The notes: a model not told the origin generated them from the sequence alone. A stretch of 64,000 bases of DNA from RUG14199 sp964629225 (GCA_964629225.1 CAZVQC010000009.1:1-64000), one strand, 5' to 3'; positions 25,753 to 33,987 are shown, counted from the first letter of the stretch. Made by a program: numbers and translations.

Positions 25753-26679
25753 ATGAGTAGCTTTGAAAACCTGAGAATAGTCGATAATTTTTATCAAACG
25801 TCCCTGTTTTTCCCGATGCCGACGGTGATCATCAGTACCTTGTGCGAGGATGGCGTGACAAATTTGGGACCGTACTCTCTGGTGCAGCCTTATTACGTTG
25901 CGGGCAAGGACTATTATGCAATGCTTCTTTGCTGCCGCAACTCCTCCAATACTGCACAGAATATTTTGAAAAACGGCAAATGCGCTCTTAATTTCATCGA
26001 TGACTCCCCGAAAAATTTCAAGGAGGCAGTAAAACTCTCCTGGCCCGGCGACAAGCCCTCCGAAAAGATGCCGAAATGCAATTTCAAACTGGAAAAAGGT
26101 CTTGTTGAGGAGGAGACGGGAGAAACTCGTCCCATGGTACTGGCGGACGCTGTTGAGGTCATTGAATGCACTTGGATGAGAGAACTTGACGGTGCCGACA
26201 GAGACGAGCCGGGCGAACTCAGCGGGTACAAGGGCCCGTACCACGATTTCAACGGTATTACCAGTGAATTCGGAGCTCACTTCATTCTCCGTGTAGACCG
26301 CATCCTTATGAAGAAAAAATACCGTGATGCCATAATCAATGGAGTTAAAGCAAAGGATTTCCCTGCACTCCCGGTGGACTACGGTTACCGAGACAGCAAG
26401 AACTTCTGGTTCCACAGAAAGACCAAGATGAGAGCGGAGCTTCTCCAAATGAGAAAGACTACGCTGGAATCCGTTCGCTATGCCGCTAAGAGAGCCGACG
26501 ATAAGATCAAGTTCACCGATGAAGCGTTAAACACCGTGCTCGGCGTGCCGAGAGTCTTCCTTCCGGTGGTCCTCAAGGGATGTGTCGATTGGGCCCGTGA
26601 GAACGGTGTCGATCTCATCACCGAGGAGCATATGAAGATTATCAATGACAAGCGCTCAAAGGAAAAGAACAAAAAGTAA
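25753..26679 (+). CDS. flavin reductase-like split-barrel protein with C-terminal PCP_red-like domain
   Basis: Residues ~10-210 of this 308-residue protein form an FMN-binding flavin-reductase-like split barrel (FFPMPTVIISTL at the start, RNSSNTAQNILKNG in the middle). The last ~50 residues (from about 255) have the pattern of the PCP_red domain first seen at the C-terminus of the light-independent protochlorophyllide reductase B subunit: acidic start, VP, hydrophobic helix, WARENG, IT.E. Such domains turn up on other redox proteins of anaerobes. The start follows AAAAAGGAGATA. The gene stands alone. Redox function with FMN is likely; partners and substrate are unknown. Confidence 0.75.
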   Translation: MSSFENLRIVDNFYQTSLFFPMPTVIISTLCEDGVTNLGPYSLVQPYYVAGKDYYAMLLCCRNSSNTAQNILKNGKCALNFIDDSPKNFKEAVKLSWPGDKPSEKMPKCNFKLEKGLVEEETGETRPMVLADAVEVIECTWMRELDGADRDEPGELSGYKGPYHDFNGITSEFGAHFILRVDRILMKKKYRDAIINGVKAKDFPALPVDYGYRDSKNFWFHRKTKMRAELLQMRKTTLESVRYAAKRADDKIKFTDEALNTVLGVPRVFLPVVLKGCVDWARENGVDLITEEHMKIINDKRSKEKNKK

Positions 26680-26719
26680 TTTCGAGAACGGTTTCAGTAC
26701 AATAATTCAACAAAAAACG

Positions 26720-26755
26720 CCCCCTTGAAGGATCGACGAAGGTCCTTCAAGGGGG
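26720..26755 (-). terminator. strong terminator between converging genes
   Basis: A 13-bp stem (CCCCCTTGAAGGA with TCCTTCAAGGGGG) around 10 nt. The T run (GTTTTTTG) is on the minus strand, so it mainly ends the minus-strand gene at 26883 and may also stop readthrough from the flavin gene. Confidence 0.8.
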
Positions 26756-26882
26756 TGCTGTTATTCGGACGTGACGTGTCAGCTGCTTTTAGTCGACGGC
26801 TGAAAAATGATATGTTTCGGTGGCGGCAGAAGCCTTTGCGTTCCGAAAGAACCTGCCCGAAAGAAGATAAAAAGCGCTGATA

Positions 26883-27503
26883 TCAGAAAAAGCGGCATTC
26901 CTTGGAAATCTTATTGGCTTCGGAGAAGATGGCTTTTGCCGTTTCGTCCGGCAGGTCGTTGAAGGAAGGCTTCTTACGGACGAGAGTGCTCATGGCGACG
27001 GCGGTGAAGGCGAGGGCATCCAGTTGGGGGACGGAGAGACCGGAGTCACCGACGGTATCCTCTGTTATTTGTGCCCATTCCGGGTGATACTCCTGTTGCC
27101 AAAGGTATCTCATCTCTCTGCAGATAACAAAGGCGGTCTCTTCACTGAAGTCCGAGGTGTTGAGGACGAGAAGAAGGTCGCCGTCTTCTCTTTTGATTTT
27201 GCCGTCGGGAATGATGGAGCCATTCTCCTTTCGCTCCACCGTCACAATATCGGGAACCGAAACTGCCAACGCTTTGGCAAGGCAATTGACAAAGCGGGCC
27301 ACACGGCCGTCCATATTTGGGTCTTCTACCGGCTGAGCGGGCTTGAAGTAGGCGCTCGAATAGGTGAAGATGGTACCGGTCTCGTCGACGATCTCAACAT
27401 AGCCTTTTCTGATGCAACGGCCCTTGTAGATCTTATTATTGATAATGGAACCTCTGTAGGTCTTGCCCATGTATTTTAACATCATCCATCTGCTTCTGCT
27501 CAT
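26883..27503 (-). CDS. unknown protein with a degenerate metallopeptidase-like motif
   Basis: The 206-residue frame starts best at the ATG at 27503, behind GGAGTG; an upstream start would add 29 residues. I do not recognise the family firmly. Near residue 135 the stretch ICREMRYLWQQEYHPEWAQ, followed ~35 residues later by LDALAFTAVAM, looks like the HElRHxWQ ... DA.AF pattern of small phage-like zinc peptidases, but both zinc histidines are replaced (REMRY). If the resemblance is real, it is a non-catalytic relative. A palindrome at 27561-27580 overlaps its likely promoter. No signal peptide or membrane segment. Confidence 0.6.
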   Translation of the reverse strand: MSRSRWMMLKYMGKTYRGSIINNKIYKGRCIRKGYVEIVDETGTIFTYSSAYFKPAQPVEDPNMDGRVARFVNCLAKALAVSVPDIVTVERKENGSIIPDGKIKREDGDLLLVLNTSDFSEETAFVICREMRYLWQQEYHPEWAQITEDTVGDSGLSVPQLDALAFTAVAMSTLVRKKPSFNDLPDETAKAIFSEANKISKECRFF

Positions 27504-27560
27504 AAGGTCTTCACTCCGTTTCTGTCTTCCGGCGGAATTACGTTGCGGTTTGATATGCGG

Positions 27561-27580
27561 GGTGTTATCCGAGATAACCC
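27561..27580. promoter_or_regulatory. palindromic operator-like site upstream of the unknown protein
   Basis: GTTATC CGA GATAAC, flanked by further pairing bases, lies 17 bp from a TTGACA box at 27596-27601 (minus strand) and covers the place of the -10 hexamer. This fits repressor binding or autoregulation. Confidence 0.45.
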
Positions 27581-27835
27581 CCTCTAACAATGTAATGTCA
27601 AAAATCGAGGCGTTTTTTCAGCTTTTTTGAAAAATTCAGAAAATATCTTGCAAAAATTAAAAATGTTGTAAAAAACGTCTCGCTGTTTCTTTCTGTAACG
27701 ATTTCGGACAGTCGGCAAGCTTTCTTTTTGTTGCAGTTTTGTCGGTTCCGGTCATTTTAATGATCGTGGAGGGTATCTTGCCGGTTGTCGGGACTTGCGG
27801 GTCTTGTGGATTCTCGGAGCAAAAAAACAAAAAGA

Positions 27836-27866
27836 AAAGAGCTTGAAACAACGTTCCAAGCTCTTT
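27836..27866 (-). terminator. terminator downstream of pduL and a possible small RNA
   Basis: AAAGAGCTTG pairs with CAAGCTCTTT around 11 nt; on the minus strand it is followed by TCTTTTTGTTTTTTTG. Confidence 0.75.
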
Positions 27867-27885
27867 CTGTTAAGGAGGTTCTGGC

Positions 27886-27957
27886 AACGGAGACCGATCC
27901 CATTTCGGGCATACAAGGCAGAAACTGCCTTTTTTCGAGCGGGCACAGGCCTCCGTT
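27886..27957 (-). ncRNA. candidate structured RNA element downstream of pduL
   Basis: A closing stem (AACGGAG with CTCCGTT, plus two more G-C pairs) encloses two small hairpins, CCC/GGG and AAGGCAG/CTGCCTT. On the minus strand the whole is followed by the intrinsic terminator at 27836-27866. It could be a small RNA or a structured 3' UTR of pduL. No known family recognised. No gene is seen in the rest of 27504-27969 apart from the operator. Confidence 0.35.
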
Positions 27958-27969
27958 TTTTGTCTTTAA

Positions 27970-28542
27970 TTATTTGACGATCTCGCCGTAGCATTCACCG
28001 AATGCACAAGCGGCGTTGGACTCGTCTGTATCGATGTGCATAGCTGCAGCAAAGTTCGGGCTGACGCGGACGACGACGTCACCGAATACGGTACTTCTGT
28101 CGTTGGACGTGATCTTAACGGAAACGATCTCTTTGTCCTTGACTCCGAATTCCTCTGCATCCTTGGGGGTGAAGTGGATATGACGCTTTGCGGCGATGAC
28201 ACCTTCTGCGATCTCGATCTCGCCCTTGGGACCGACTATCTTGCAAGCACCGCTGCCTGCGATATCGCCGGATTCACGGACGGGAGCGGAAACACCGAGT
28301 GTTCTTGCATCTGTGAGAGATACTTCTACCTGAGTCGCTTTTCTTGCGGGGCCGAGGATGATAACGTTGGGAATGGACTTTTTAGGTCCGACGAGAGTAA
28401 CTCTTTCCTCGCAAGCGAACTGACCGGGCTGGCTGAGATCCTTTTTGGGGGTGAGAGCAGCGCCTTCTCCGAAGAGCGCGGTGATGTGCTCCTCAGACAG
28501 ATGGACGTGTCTTGCGGATGTTTCTACAAGTACTTTTGCCAT
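27970..28542 (-). CDS. pduL: phosphate propanoyl/acetyltransferase PduL
   Basis: Interconverts acyl-CoA and acyl-phosphate. Two similar beta-barrel halves carry the metal-binding histidines: SARHVHLS near residue 9-16 and AAKRHIHFTPKDA near 117-129, then MHIDTDESNAA near 168-178. The 190-residue length corresponds to the form without a long microcompartment-targeting extension. No microcompartment genes are nearby, so it may serve as the phosphotransacetylase for acetate formation. The start follows AGGAGA at a 10-nt spacing. Promoter at 28583-28611. Confidence 0.93.
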   Translation of the reverse strand: MAKVLVETSARHVHLSEEHITALFGEGAALTPKKDLSQPGQFACEERVTLVGPKKSIPNVIILGPARKATQVEVSLTDARTLGVSAPVRESGDIAGSGACKIVGPKGEIEIAEGVIAAKRHIHFTPKDAEEFGVKDKEIVSVKITSNDRSTVFGDVVVRVSPNFAAAMHIDTDESNAACAFGECYGEIVK

Positions 28543-28582
28543 TTTTCTATGTTCTCCTTGAAATCATTGGTTTTCTTATTCC

Positions 28583-28611
28583 AGTATAGCACCGAATTTG
28601 CCGATTGTAAA
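28583..28611 (-). promoter_or_regulatory. promoter of pduL
   Basis: TTTACA, 17 bp, TATACT on the minus strand, 41 bp before the ATG. Confidence 0.65.
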
Positions 28612-28643
28612 GCGGATTTTGAAAATAGAGTCGAAATCTCCCG

Positions 28644-30368
28644 TCAGCCGTCGAATTGGCTCCGAAACAGCTTTTCATAGAAGCCGTGCTTTGAAAGAAG
28701 CTCGGCATGGGTGCCCTGCTCTATTATATTTCCGTCCTTCATGACCAAAATCATATCCGCATTTCGGATAGTGGAGAGTCTGTGGGCTACTATGAAAGAG
28801 GTCTTTCCCACCATCATTTTTGAAAAAGCATCGTTGATCTTCATTTCCGTTCCGGTGTCGATGGAGGATGTGGCTTCATCGAGGATCAGTACGGGAGGAG
28901 ACGAGAGCATCACTCTTGTGATGGAAAGAAGCTGTCTTTCGCCCTCGGAGAGCTCACTCCCGCCCTCCGACAGAACGGTATCGTAGCCTTTTGGAAGTTT
29001 CTTTATGAAGGAGTGGGCGTGGGAGCTTTTAGCCGCCGCTATTACCTCCTCCTCGGTGGCATCGGGGCGACCGATACGAATGTTCTCCTTAACGGTATCC
29101 TCAAACAGGAAAGTGTCCTGAAGTACCATTCCGAAACGGCGCCTCAACTCTGACCTTGACACCTTCGTAATATCGCATCCGTCAAGCAATATCTCACCGC
29201 CGTCCGGATCGTAAAAGCGCATAAGCAGGTTGATGAGAGTGGTCTTTCCGCAACCCGTGGGACCAACGATGGCGATCTTATCTCCCGCTTTGGCTTTGAA
29301 CGACACGTTTTCAAGCAGGGTACGGCTCTTGTCGTAGGAGAAGGAGACGTTTTTGAATTCGAAGTCCCCTCTGCATTCCGGGAGTTCTTCCGTTACGGTG
29401 TCACATATCTCCTTTTCGTCGATCAGCTCGAAGACTCTTGAAGCGCAGGCGAGAGAATTCTGTAGCTCGCTGATGACTCCCGATATCTCGTTGAAGGGCT
29501 TTGAATATTGTCCGGCATAGCTGAGAAAGCAGGTGAGCCCGCCCACCGTAAGTCCACCGCTTCCGATCACCGTAAGTGCTCCGAAAAGTCCTATTGCGGC
29601 GTAGATGACCGCTCCTACAAAACGAGTGGCGGGGTTCGTGAGGGAGGAGGCGAAGATGGCTTTCTTTGCGGAGGCTGTGTAGTCATCCGCAACGGCAGTG
29701 AAGGCCTCCATGCTCTTTTTCTCTCGGACGAATGCCTTAAGGAGTTTTATGTTACCGAGGTTTTCCGAGAGAAAAGCGGTCTCTCTTGCTTTTTTCTCCG
29801 ATTGGGAAAGGAACAGCTTGTAGGTGCTTTTTGCGATGGCGTACGCCACTACAAGGGAGAGTGGGGTCAAAAGGATCACGGCGAAGGTTATCTTCACATT
29901 GATGGAGAACATGAAGATCAGGGTGGTCACTATCGTGACAATGCCGTAGAAGAACTGAGACATCCCCATGAGAAGCCCGTCACTGACGGCATCGGTGTCG
30001 CTGATCATCCTGCTGAGAAGCTCTCCCTTCGGTCTTGAATCAAAATATGAAACGGGGAGCTTCGAAAGCTTCATGTAGGAGGCGTGCCTCAGATTTTTAA
30101 CAACTCTGCAGGCGATGCGGTTGTTGATCGTCTCTACCGCAAAACGGGTGACGGCGGTAATTCCGGTCAGTATCGCTATCTTGAAAAGGGACTCTTTTAT
30201 CACCGACCATACTATCCCGTCGGTCATCGCATCGATGGCGTTGCCGACTATTACCGGAATCATTAGGGAGGAGACCACCGACATCGCAGCGAGAATGAAG
30301 GAAACCGCCATCGGAAAACGGTCCTTGCCCATTTCCGAAAGAAGTCTTTTGAAGGTGTTCTTTTTCAT
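28644..30368 (-). CDS. ABC exporter half-transporter, subunit with consensus ATP site
   Basis: A 574-residue protein with six transmembrane helices (~15-310) and an ATP-binding domain. Walker A is GPTGCGKTTL near residue 367. The Walker B segment VLILDEATSS retains the catalytic glutamate. The signature is LSEGERQ rather than the usual LSGGQ. It overlaps the preceding ABC gene by 4 bp. The pair fits a heterodimeric exporter (TM287/288 or BmrCD type). Drugs, lipids or peptides are all possible substrates. Confidence 0.92.
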   Translation of the reverse strand: MKKNTFKRLLSEMGKDRFPMAVSFILAAMSVVSSLMIPVIVGNAIDAMTDGIVWSVIKESLFKIAILTGITAVTRFAVETINNRIACRVVKNLRHASYMKLSKLPVSYFDSRPKGELLSRMISDTDAVSDGLLMGMSQFFYGIVTIVTTLIFMFSINVKITFAVILLTPLSLVVAYAIAKSTYKLFLSQSEKKARETAFLSENLGNIKLLKAFVREKKSMEAFTAVADDYTASAKKAIFASSLTNPATRFVGAVIYAAIGLFGALTVIGSGGLTVGGLTCFLSYAGQYSKPFNEISGVISELQNSLACASRVFELIDEKEICDTVTEELPECRGDFEFKNVSFSYDKSRTLLENVSFKAKAGDKIAIVGPTGCGKTTLINLLMRFYDPDGGEILLDGCDITKVSRSELRRRFGMVLQDTFLFEDTVKENIRIGRPDATEEEVIAAAKSSHAHSFIKKLPKGYDTVLSEGGSELSEGERQLLSITRVMLSSPPVLILDEATSSIDTGTEMKINDAFSKMMVGKTSFIVAHRLSTIRNADMILVMKDGNIIEQGTHAELLSKHGFYEKLFRSQFDG

Positions 30369-32110
30369 TCCGTGACCTCCTTTCCTTCGAAGGCGGGGAG
30401 AGCCTCCATGCCGTATTGAGAAGCGAATATGTCACGGTAAGTGGGGCAGGACGCAAGAAGCTCTTTGTGAGTGCCAAGCCCGACACATTCCCCATCACTG
30501 AGAACAAGTATTTTATCTGCGTGCATTATGGAGGACGTTCTTTGAGAAACGATAAATACCGTCGGTAAGAAGGGAAGATCCGCAAGTTTTTTCCTCAGTG
30601 CCTTGTCCGTGGCAAGGTCCAGAGCCGATGCACTGTCGTCGAGTATCAGAAACTCGGGGTCTCCCACCAAAGCTCTGGCAATGGCAAGGCGCTGTCTCTG
30701 TCCTCCGGAAAGGCCGGAGCCGCCTTCACCTATTACTGTATCAAGAAGATCCTTTTCCTTCAGAAAATCGAGAGCCATTGCGTTCTCTGCCGCAATGAGG
30801 AGCTCCTCGTCCGTTGCATTTTCATTTCCCCAAAGAAGGTTATCTCTCACTGTGCCTCTGAAAAGGACGGAGCGCTGAGGAACTACGTGGAAAAGTCGGC
30901 GCAGAGCGCCCTTTTCGCAGTCCGACGTGGGAACACCGCCTATCAGCACTTCTCCCTCCGTCGGGAGATAGTAGCCCGGAAGGAGGTCGACAAGAGTCGT
31001 TTTTCCGGAGCCGGTAGGACCTATGATGCCCACAGTCTCGCCTTTTTTGACGGAAAGGGAGATGTTTGAAAGAGCCGGCGCTCCGGCACCCTCGTAGCGA
31101 AAAGTCATGTTTTTTATCTCAACAGCGGTATCGGCACCGTCGGCGGGAATAGCATCGCATTCGATCGCATCTTCCTCTTCCAAGATCTCTTCGATCCTAG
31201 AGGCGGCGGAAAGGGCTTTGGAGATACTGATTATCAGGCTTGCCAGCTTCAACAGCTCTATCAGTATTTGGGACATATAATTGTACAATGCCACCACCTG
31301 TCCCGATGACAGGTCTCCGCTTTCAACTCGAATGGCTCCCTTTGAAAGAAGCAGTATGATACCGCCGTTGATGATGATGTAGGTCACCGGGTTCATAAGT
31401 GCCGATATCCTGCCTGCCGTTACCGTGATCTTTTCAAGAGCACGGTTCTTCACGTCAAAGGAGTCTTCTTCTCTCTTTTCTATTCCGAAGGAGCGGATGA
31501 CTCTCACGCCGAAGAGATGCTCTCTTACGGAGGTCATCACTTTTTCAAGCTGTGACTGCACTTTTTTGAAGACCGGGATGGAGGATAGCATTATCGCAAA
31601 TACCGCAACCGTAAGAAGGGGTATTACGATAACGAAGGAGACAGCGCTGGAGGCATCCACCGTGAACGCCATGATCGCCGCACCGAAAACGATGAACGGA
31701 GAGCGGATAAGAAGTCTCAAGGTGAGGTTCGTGCCGTTTTGGATCTCTTTTACGTCGTTTGTCATTCTGGAAAGCAGAGTCGCAGTTCCGATGCGGTCGA
31801 TGTCCTTGTATTCTCTGCGAAGTATCTTGCGGTAGAGAGCCTTTTTGATGTTGGCGGTGAACCCTACCGCCGCAGTTGCGGCAAAATACTGAGCGATTAC
31901 GGTGAACGAAAGCCCCAACAGCGCAAGGGCGCCAAGGATACCGACGCGAGCGGTGATGTATCCGCTGTCGGCATTCTTGATGCCGATATCAATCATCTGC
32001 GCCATTACCAGCGGGACGAACAGTTCTGATGCGGCTTCAAGCACCTTAAAGGTCGGTGCAAGAATGCAACGAAGCCGATATTCCTTCATGTATTTGAGCA
32101 GTTTTTTCAT
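30365..32110 (-). CDS. ABC exporter half-transporter, subunit with degenerate catalytic site
   Basis: First gene of the ABC pair, 581 residues. Six transmembrane helices precede a nucleotide-binding domain with GPTGSGKTTL near residue 357 and the signature LSGGQRQRLA. Its Walker B ends in FLILDDSASALD: aspartate replaces the catalytic glutamate, the hallmark of the degenerate site in heterodimeric exporters. The partner downstream has the normal glutamate, so together they form one consensus and one degenerate ATP site. Promoter at 32176-32204. No regulator is adjacent. Confidence 0.93.
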   Translation of the reverse strand: MKKLLKYMKEYRLRCILAPTFKVLEAASELFVPLVMAQMIDIGIKNADSGYITARVGILGALALLGLSFTVIAQYFAATAAVGFTANIKKALYRKILRREYKDIDRIGTATLLSRMTNDVKEIQNGTNLTLRLLIRSPFIVFGAAIMAFTVDASSAVSFVIVIPLLTVAVFAIMLSSIPVFKKVQSQLEKVMTSVREHLFGVRVIRSFGIEKREEDSFDVKNRALEKITVTAGRISALMNPVTYIIINGGIILLLSKGAIRVESGDLSSGQVVALYNYMSQILIELLKLASLIISISKALSAASRIEEILEEEDAIECDAIPADGADTAVEIKNMTFRYEGAGAPALSNISLSVKKGETVGIIGPTGSGKTTLVDLLPGYYLPTEGEVLIGGVPTSDCEKGALRRLFHVVPQRSVLFRGTVRDNLLWGNENATDEELLIAAENAMALDFLKEKDLLDTVIGEGGSGLSGGQRQRLAIARALVGDPEFLILDDSASALDLATDKALRKKLADLPFLPTVFIVSQRTSSIMHADKILVLSDGECVGLGTHKELLASCPTYRDIFASQYGMEALPAFEGKEVTE

Positions 32111-32175
32111 TTGTGCCTTCTTTTCATATTTCTTTTAAGTGGGTACTTTCCCAAGAGAAAGCTCTTCCGGAGACA

Positions 32176-32204
32176 ATTATATAATACTTGAAGAGGTAAA
32201 TCAA
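32176..32204 (-). promoter_or_regulatory. promoter of the ABC exporter operon
   Basis: TTGATT, 17 bp, TATAAT on the minus strand, about 66 bp before the first ABC gene. Confidence 0.7.
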
Positions 32205-32305
32205 GACACAATTGAAAAAGCGAAGACAATTCCTGCTCAATGAAGCCCGTTTTGGATGCCCATTTCGCTCTAGACATCCCCGTTCTTTGTTTCGAACGTG
32301 ACAGA

Positions 32306-32329
32306 TTTGCCGGAACTACTTTGCCGGAA
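32306..32329. repeat. direct repeat of TTTGCCGGAA
   Basis: Two identical 10-mers start 14 bp apart in the intergenic region between the ABC operon and the LysE-type gene; possible regulator site or LysE 3' UTR element. Confidence 0.4.
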
Positions 32330-32358
32330 AGACAAATATCTCTCCAGCCTCTTTAACA

Positions 32359-32952
32359 TTATGCAAAAAACAGAGAAACGGCGCAGTAGACCAGCAACAG
32401 AGCCATGATCGTGTTTACAAGCTTTGCATGTTTGGAAAACAGCCATTTGAAAACAGAGCCAAAAGCTGACCAGCATAGTGTGAAGGCAAAGCCGATAAAA
32501 GCCAGCAGCAGGGCGAATCCCACCAGCGGTACGACCTGTCCCTGATAGAAGGGCAGAATGTAGGCCTCCATGGACATGATGCAGTAAATGTAGATCTTCG
32601 GATTGACAAATTGCAGGAACAAGCCGGATAAAAAGCCGTCCCGGGAGTGGTTTTCCTCAATACTGTCGGAGCTGCGGAAGGTCTCCCACGCAAGATAGAG
32701 CATATAGGCAGCACCAACGATCAGCATGGGCAGCTTAATCTTCGGAATAAATGCGGAGAGCACGCTGCAAAAAAGAGTACACAGCAGCATCACGACGGAA
32801 AAGCCCGCCCAAATTCCCAGATTGAAGGGTAGCGCACCTTTGAAGCTCTTCCGGCTTCCATTGGACATGGACATGATGTTGTTCGGTCCCGGCGTGATCG
32901 CAGTCACTACGGCATAGATTAGAAACGAGGTCCAGTTGAACATACTTGACAT
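32359..32952 (-). CDS. LysE-family amino acid exporter
   Basis: A 197-residue membrane protein with five to six hydrophobic helices and the family's opening AVVTAITPGPNNIMSMSNG (residues ~14-32). LysE/RhtB proteins export amino acids or their analogues. It is divergent from an XRE-cupin regulator, a common pairing in which the regulator senses the exported compound. A consensus promoter reads into it from between the two. The cassette's base use is more AT-rich than its neighbours at the regulator side, which hints at acquisition. Substrate not determinable. Confidence 0.9.
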   Translation of the reverse strand: MSSMFNWTSFLIYAVVTAITPGPNNIMSMSNGSRKSFKGALPFNLGIWAGFSVVMLLCTLFCSVLSAFIPKIKLPMLIVGAAYMLYLAWETFRSSDSIEENHSRDGFLSGLFLQFVNPKIYIYCIMSMEAYILPFYQGQVVPLVGFALLLAFIGFAFTLCWSAFGSVFKWLFSKHAKLVNTIMALLLVYCAVSLFFA

Positions 32953-33011
32953 CTCCCTACATAAATGATATGATAAAAGTACAGAAGTCCGATATATTGG
33001 AATTCTTGTAT

Positions 33012-33040
33012 ATTGTACTACAAATTTAATATATTGTCAA
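33012..33040 (-). promoter_or_regulatory. promoter of the LysE gene within the divergent control region
   Basis: TTGACA, 17 bp, TACAAT on the minus strand. The 70-bp region also contains three TATATTG-type elements at about 32990-33036 that could bind the divergent XRE regulator. Confidence 0.7.
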
Positions 33041-33064
33041 CCATAAAAACAGGAGGAACAATCT

Positions 33065-33619
33065 ATGGATGTTAATAGTGTTGTGTCTGTGAATATCAAG
33101 CGAATCAGAGAACGGAAAAAACTCACTTTGGATGCTGCTGCCGAAATAACAGGTGTTTCCAGAAGTATGATGGCGCAGATTGAAAAAGGTTATGTGAATC
33201 CGACTATTTCTGTTCTTTGGAAAATTGCAAATGGCTATAAGGTTTCTTTTACTTCATTAGTAGAGAGAAAAAATGACGCAGTCGCTGTTGTCCGCCGGTC
33301 TGATGTTGAACCGTTGAAAGAAGATAATGGTAGATATTTGAACTATCCGATCTTCCCCTTTGACGAAAAGACGCTGTTTGAGACGTACCGCATCGTCATA
33401 GAGCCGGAAGGAACGTTTTCGGCGGAGCCACATTTGAATGGTTCGGAAGAATATATTACGGTTTTTTCCGGACGAGTGGAAATTACTGTTGCAGAGGAAC
33501 GATTTGAAATGGCAAAGGGCGACTCTATTCGTTTTTATGCAAATACATCACATTCTTACCGAAATGTAGGGACAGAGCAAGTGGAATTGAGTATGTTGAT
33601 TTATTACAATAAAGAATAA
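33065..33619 (+). CDS. XRE-family regulator with cupin domain
   Basis: A 184-residue protein: an HTH_3 DNA-binding domain at ~8-60 (IKRIRERKKLTLDAAAEITG start) and a cupin beta-barrel at ~100-184 (EEYITVFSGRVEITV with a glycine-rich turn) that likely binds a small ligand. Relatives control amino acid export or polyamine catabolism. The start follows AGGAGGAACAATCT. It faces the LysE-type exporter across a shared control region, so it probably represses or activates that gene and itself. Codon use is noticeably more AT-rich than in flanking genes. Confidence 0.92.
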   Translation: MDVNSVVSVNIKRIRERKKLTLDAAAEITGVSRSMMAQIEKGYVNPTISVLWKIANGYKVSFTSLVERKNDAVAVVRRSDVEPLKEDNGRYLNYPIFPFDEKTLFETYRIVIEPEGTFSAEPHLNGSEEYITVFSGRVEITVAEERFEMAKGDSIRFYANTSHSYRNVGTEQVELSMLIYYNKE

Positions 33620-33653
33620 GCAAGAGGGGATGCTGTCGAGCATTCCCTCTTGC
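33620..33653 (+). terminator. hairpin after the XRE-cupin gene
   Basis: GCAAGAGGG...ATGCT pairs with AGCAT...CCCTCTTGC around GTCG, directly after the stop codon. It is a strong stem but the T tract is weak. Confidence 0.65.
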
Positions 33654-33733
33654 TTTGCAAAAAAGTTTTCAATAAAAAAGATAGATCCGAACACACTACC
33701 CATTTGAATAATGTAGTTCGGATCATCATTGTT
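33654..33733. other. short intergenic spacer, no gene seen
   Basis: AT-rich spacer between the regulator's hairpin and the 3' end of tRNA-Ser; it should hold the tRNA terminator, but no clear stem was found. Confidence 0.4.
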
Positions 33734-33825
33734 TGGCGGAGAAGGAGAGATTCGAACTCTCGCGACGGTTACCCGCCCTACACCCTTAGCAGGGGCGCCT
33801 CTTCGGCCTACTTGAGTACTTCTCC
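33734..33825 (-). tRNA. tRNA-Ser (GCU anticodon)
   Basis: On the minus strand the 7-bp acceptor stem GGAGAAG/CTTCTCC, a long variable arm typical of serine tRNAs, the GTTCGAATC T-loop and an encoded CCA end are visible. The anticodon loop CTGCTAA sits on a 5-bp stem and contains GCT, reading AGC/AGU codons. Its own consensus promoter is at 33864-33892. Confidence 0.96.
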
Positions 33826-33863
33826 GTACTGCAGGTACGAGCCGATCTCGAACCTGCCATAAT

Positions 33864-33892
33864 ATTATATCGAATGCTTTCGGTTTTGTCAA
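33864..33892 (-). promoter_or_regulatory. promoter of tRNA-Ser
   Basis: Perfect TTGACA, 17 bp, TATAAT on the minus strand, 38 bp before the tRNA. Confidence 0.85.
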
Positions 33893-33987
33893 TAGATTTC
33901 GGAAATTTTGTTTCGTTGGCTTTGATAAAACCGGAGATTTTGCTCCGGAATGGAGTCTGTCCGGCTCTGTTTTCGCTGAAACGGGGG

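Noticed and set aside
27886..27957. Assignment of the pduL-downstream structure to 6S RNA or SRP RNA
   Set aside because: It is too short for 6S and lacks the SRP apical loop; left as unassigned.
27752..27994. 80-codon minus-strand frame downstream of pduL
   Set aside because: Lies across the structured element and terminator, highly basic, no binding site; structure explains the conservation-like pattern better.
33548..33892. 114-codon minus-strand frame over the tRNA region
   Set aside because: Covers tRNA-Ser, its promoter and the end of the regulator gene; not a protein.
33620..33892. Integrated element next to tRNA-Ser
   Set aside because: No integrase, no duplicated tRNA 3' end found nearby; only base composition hints at transfer.
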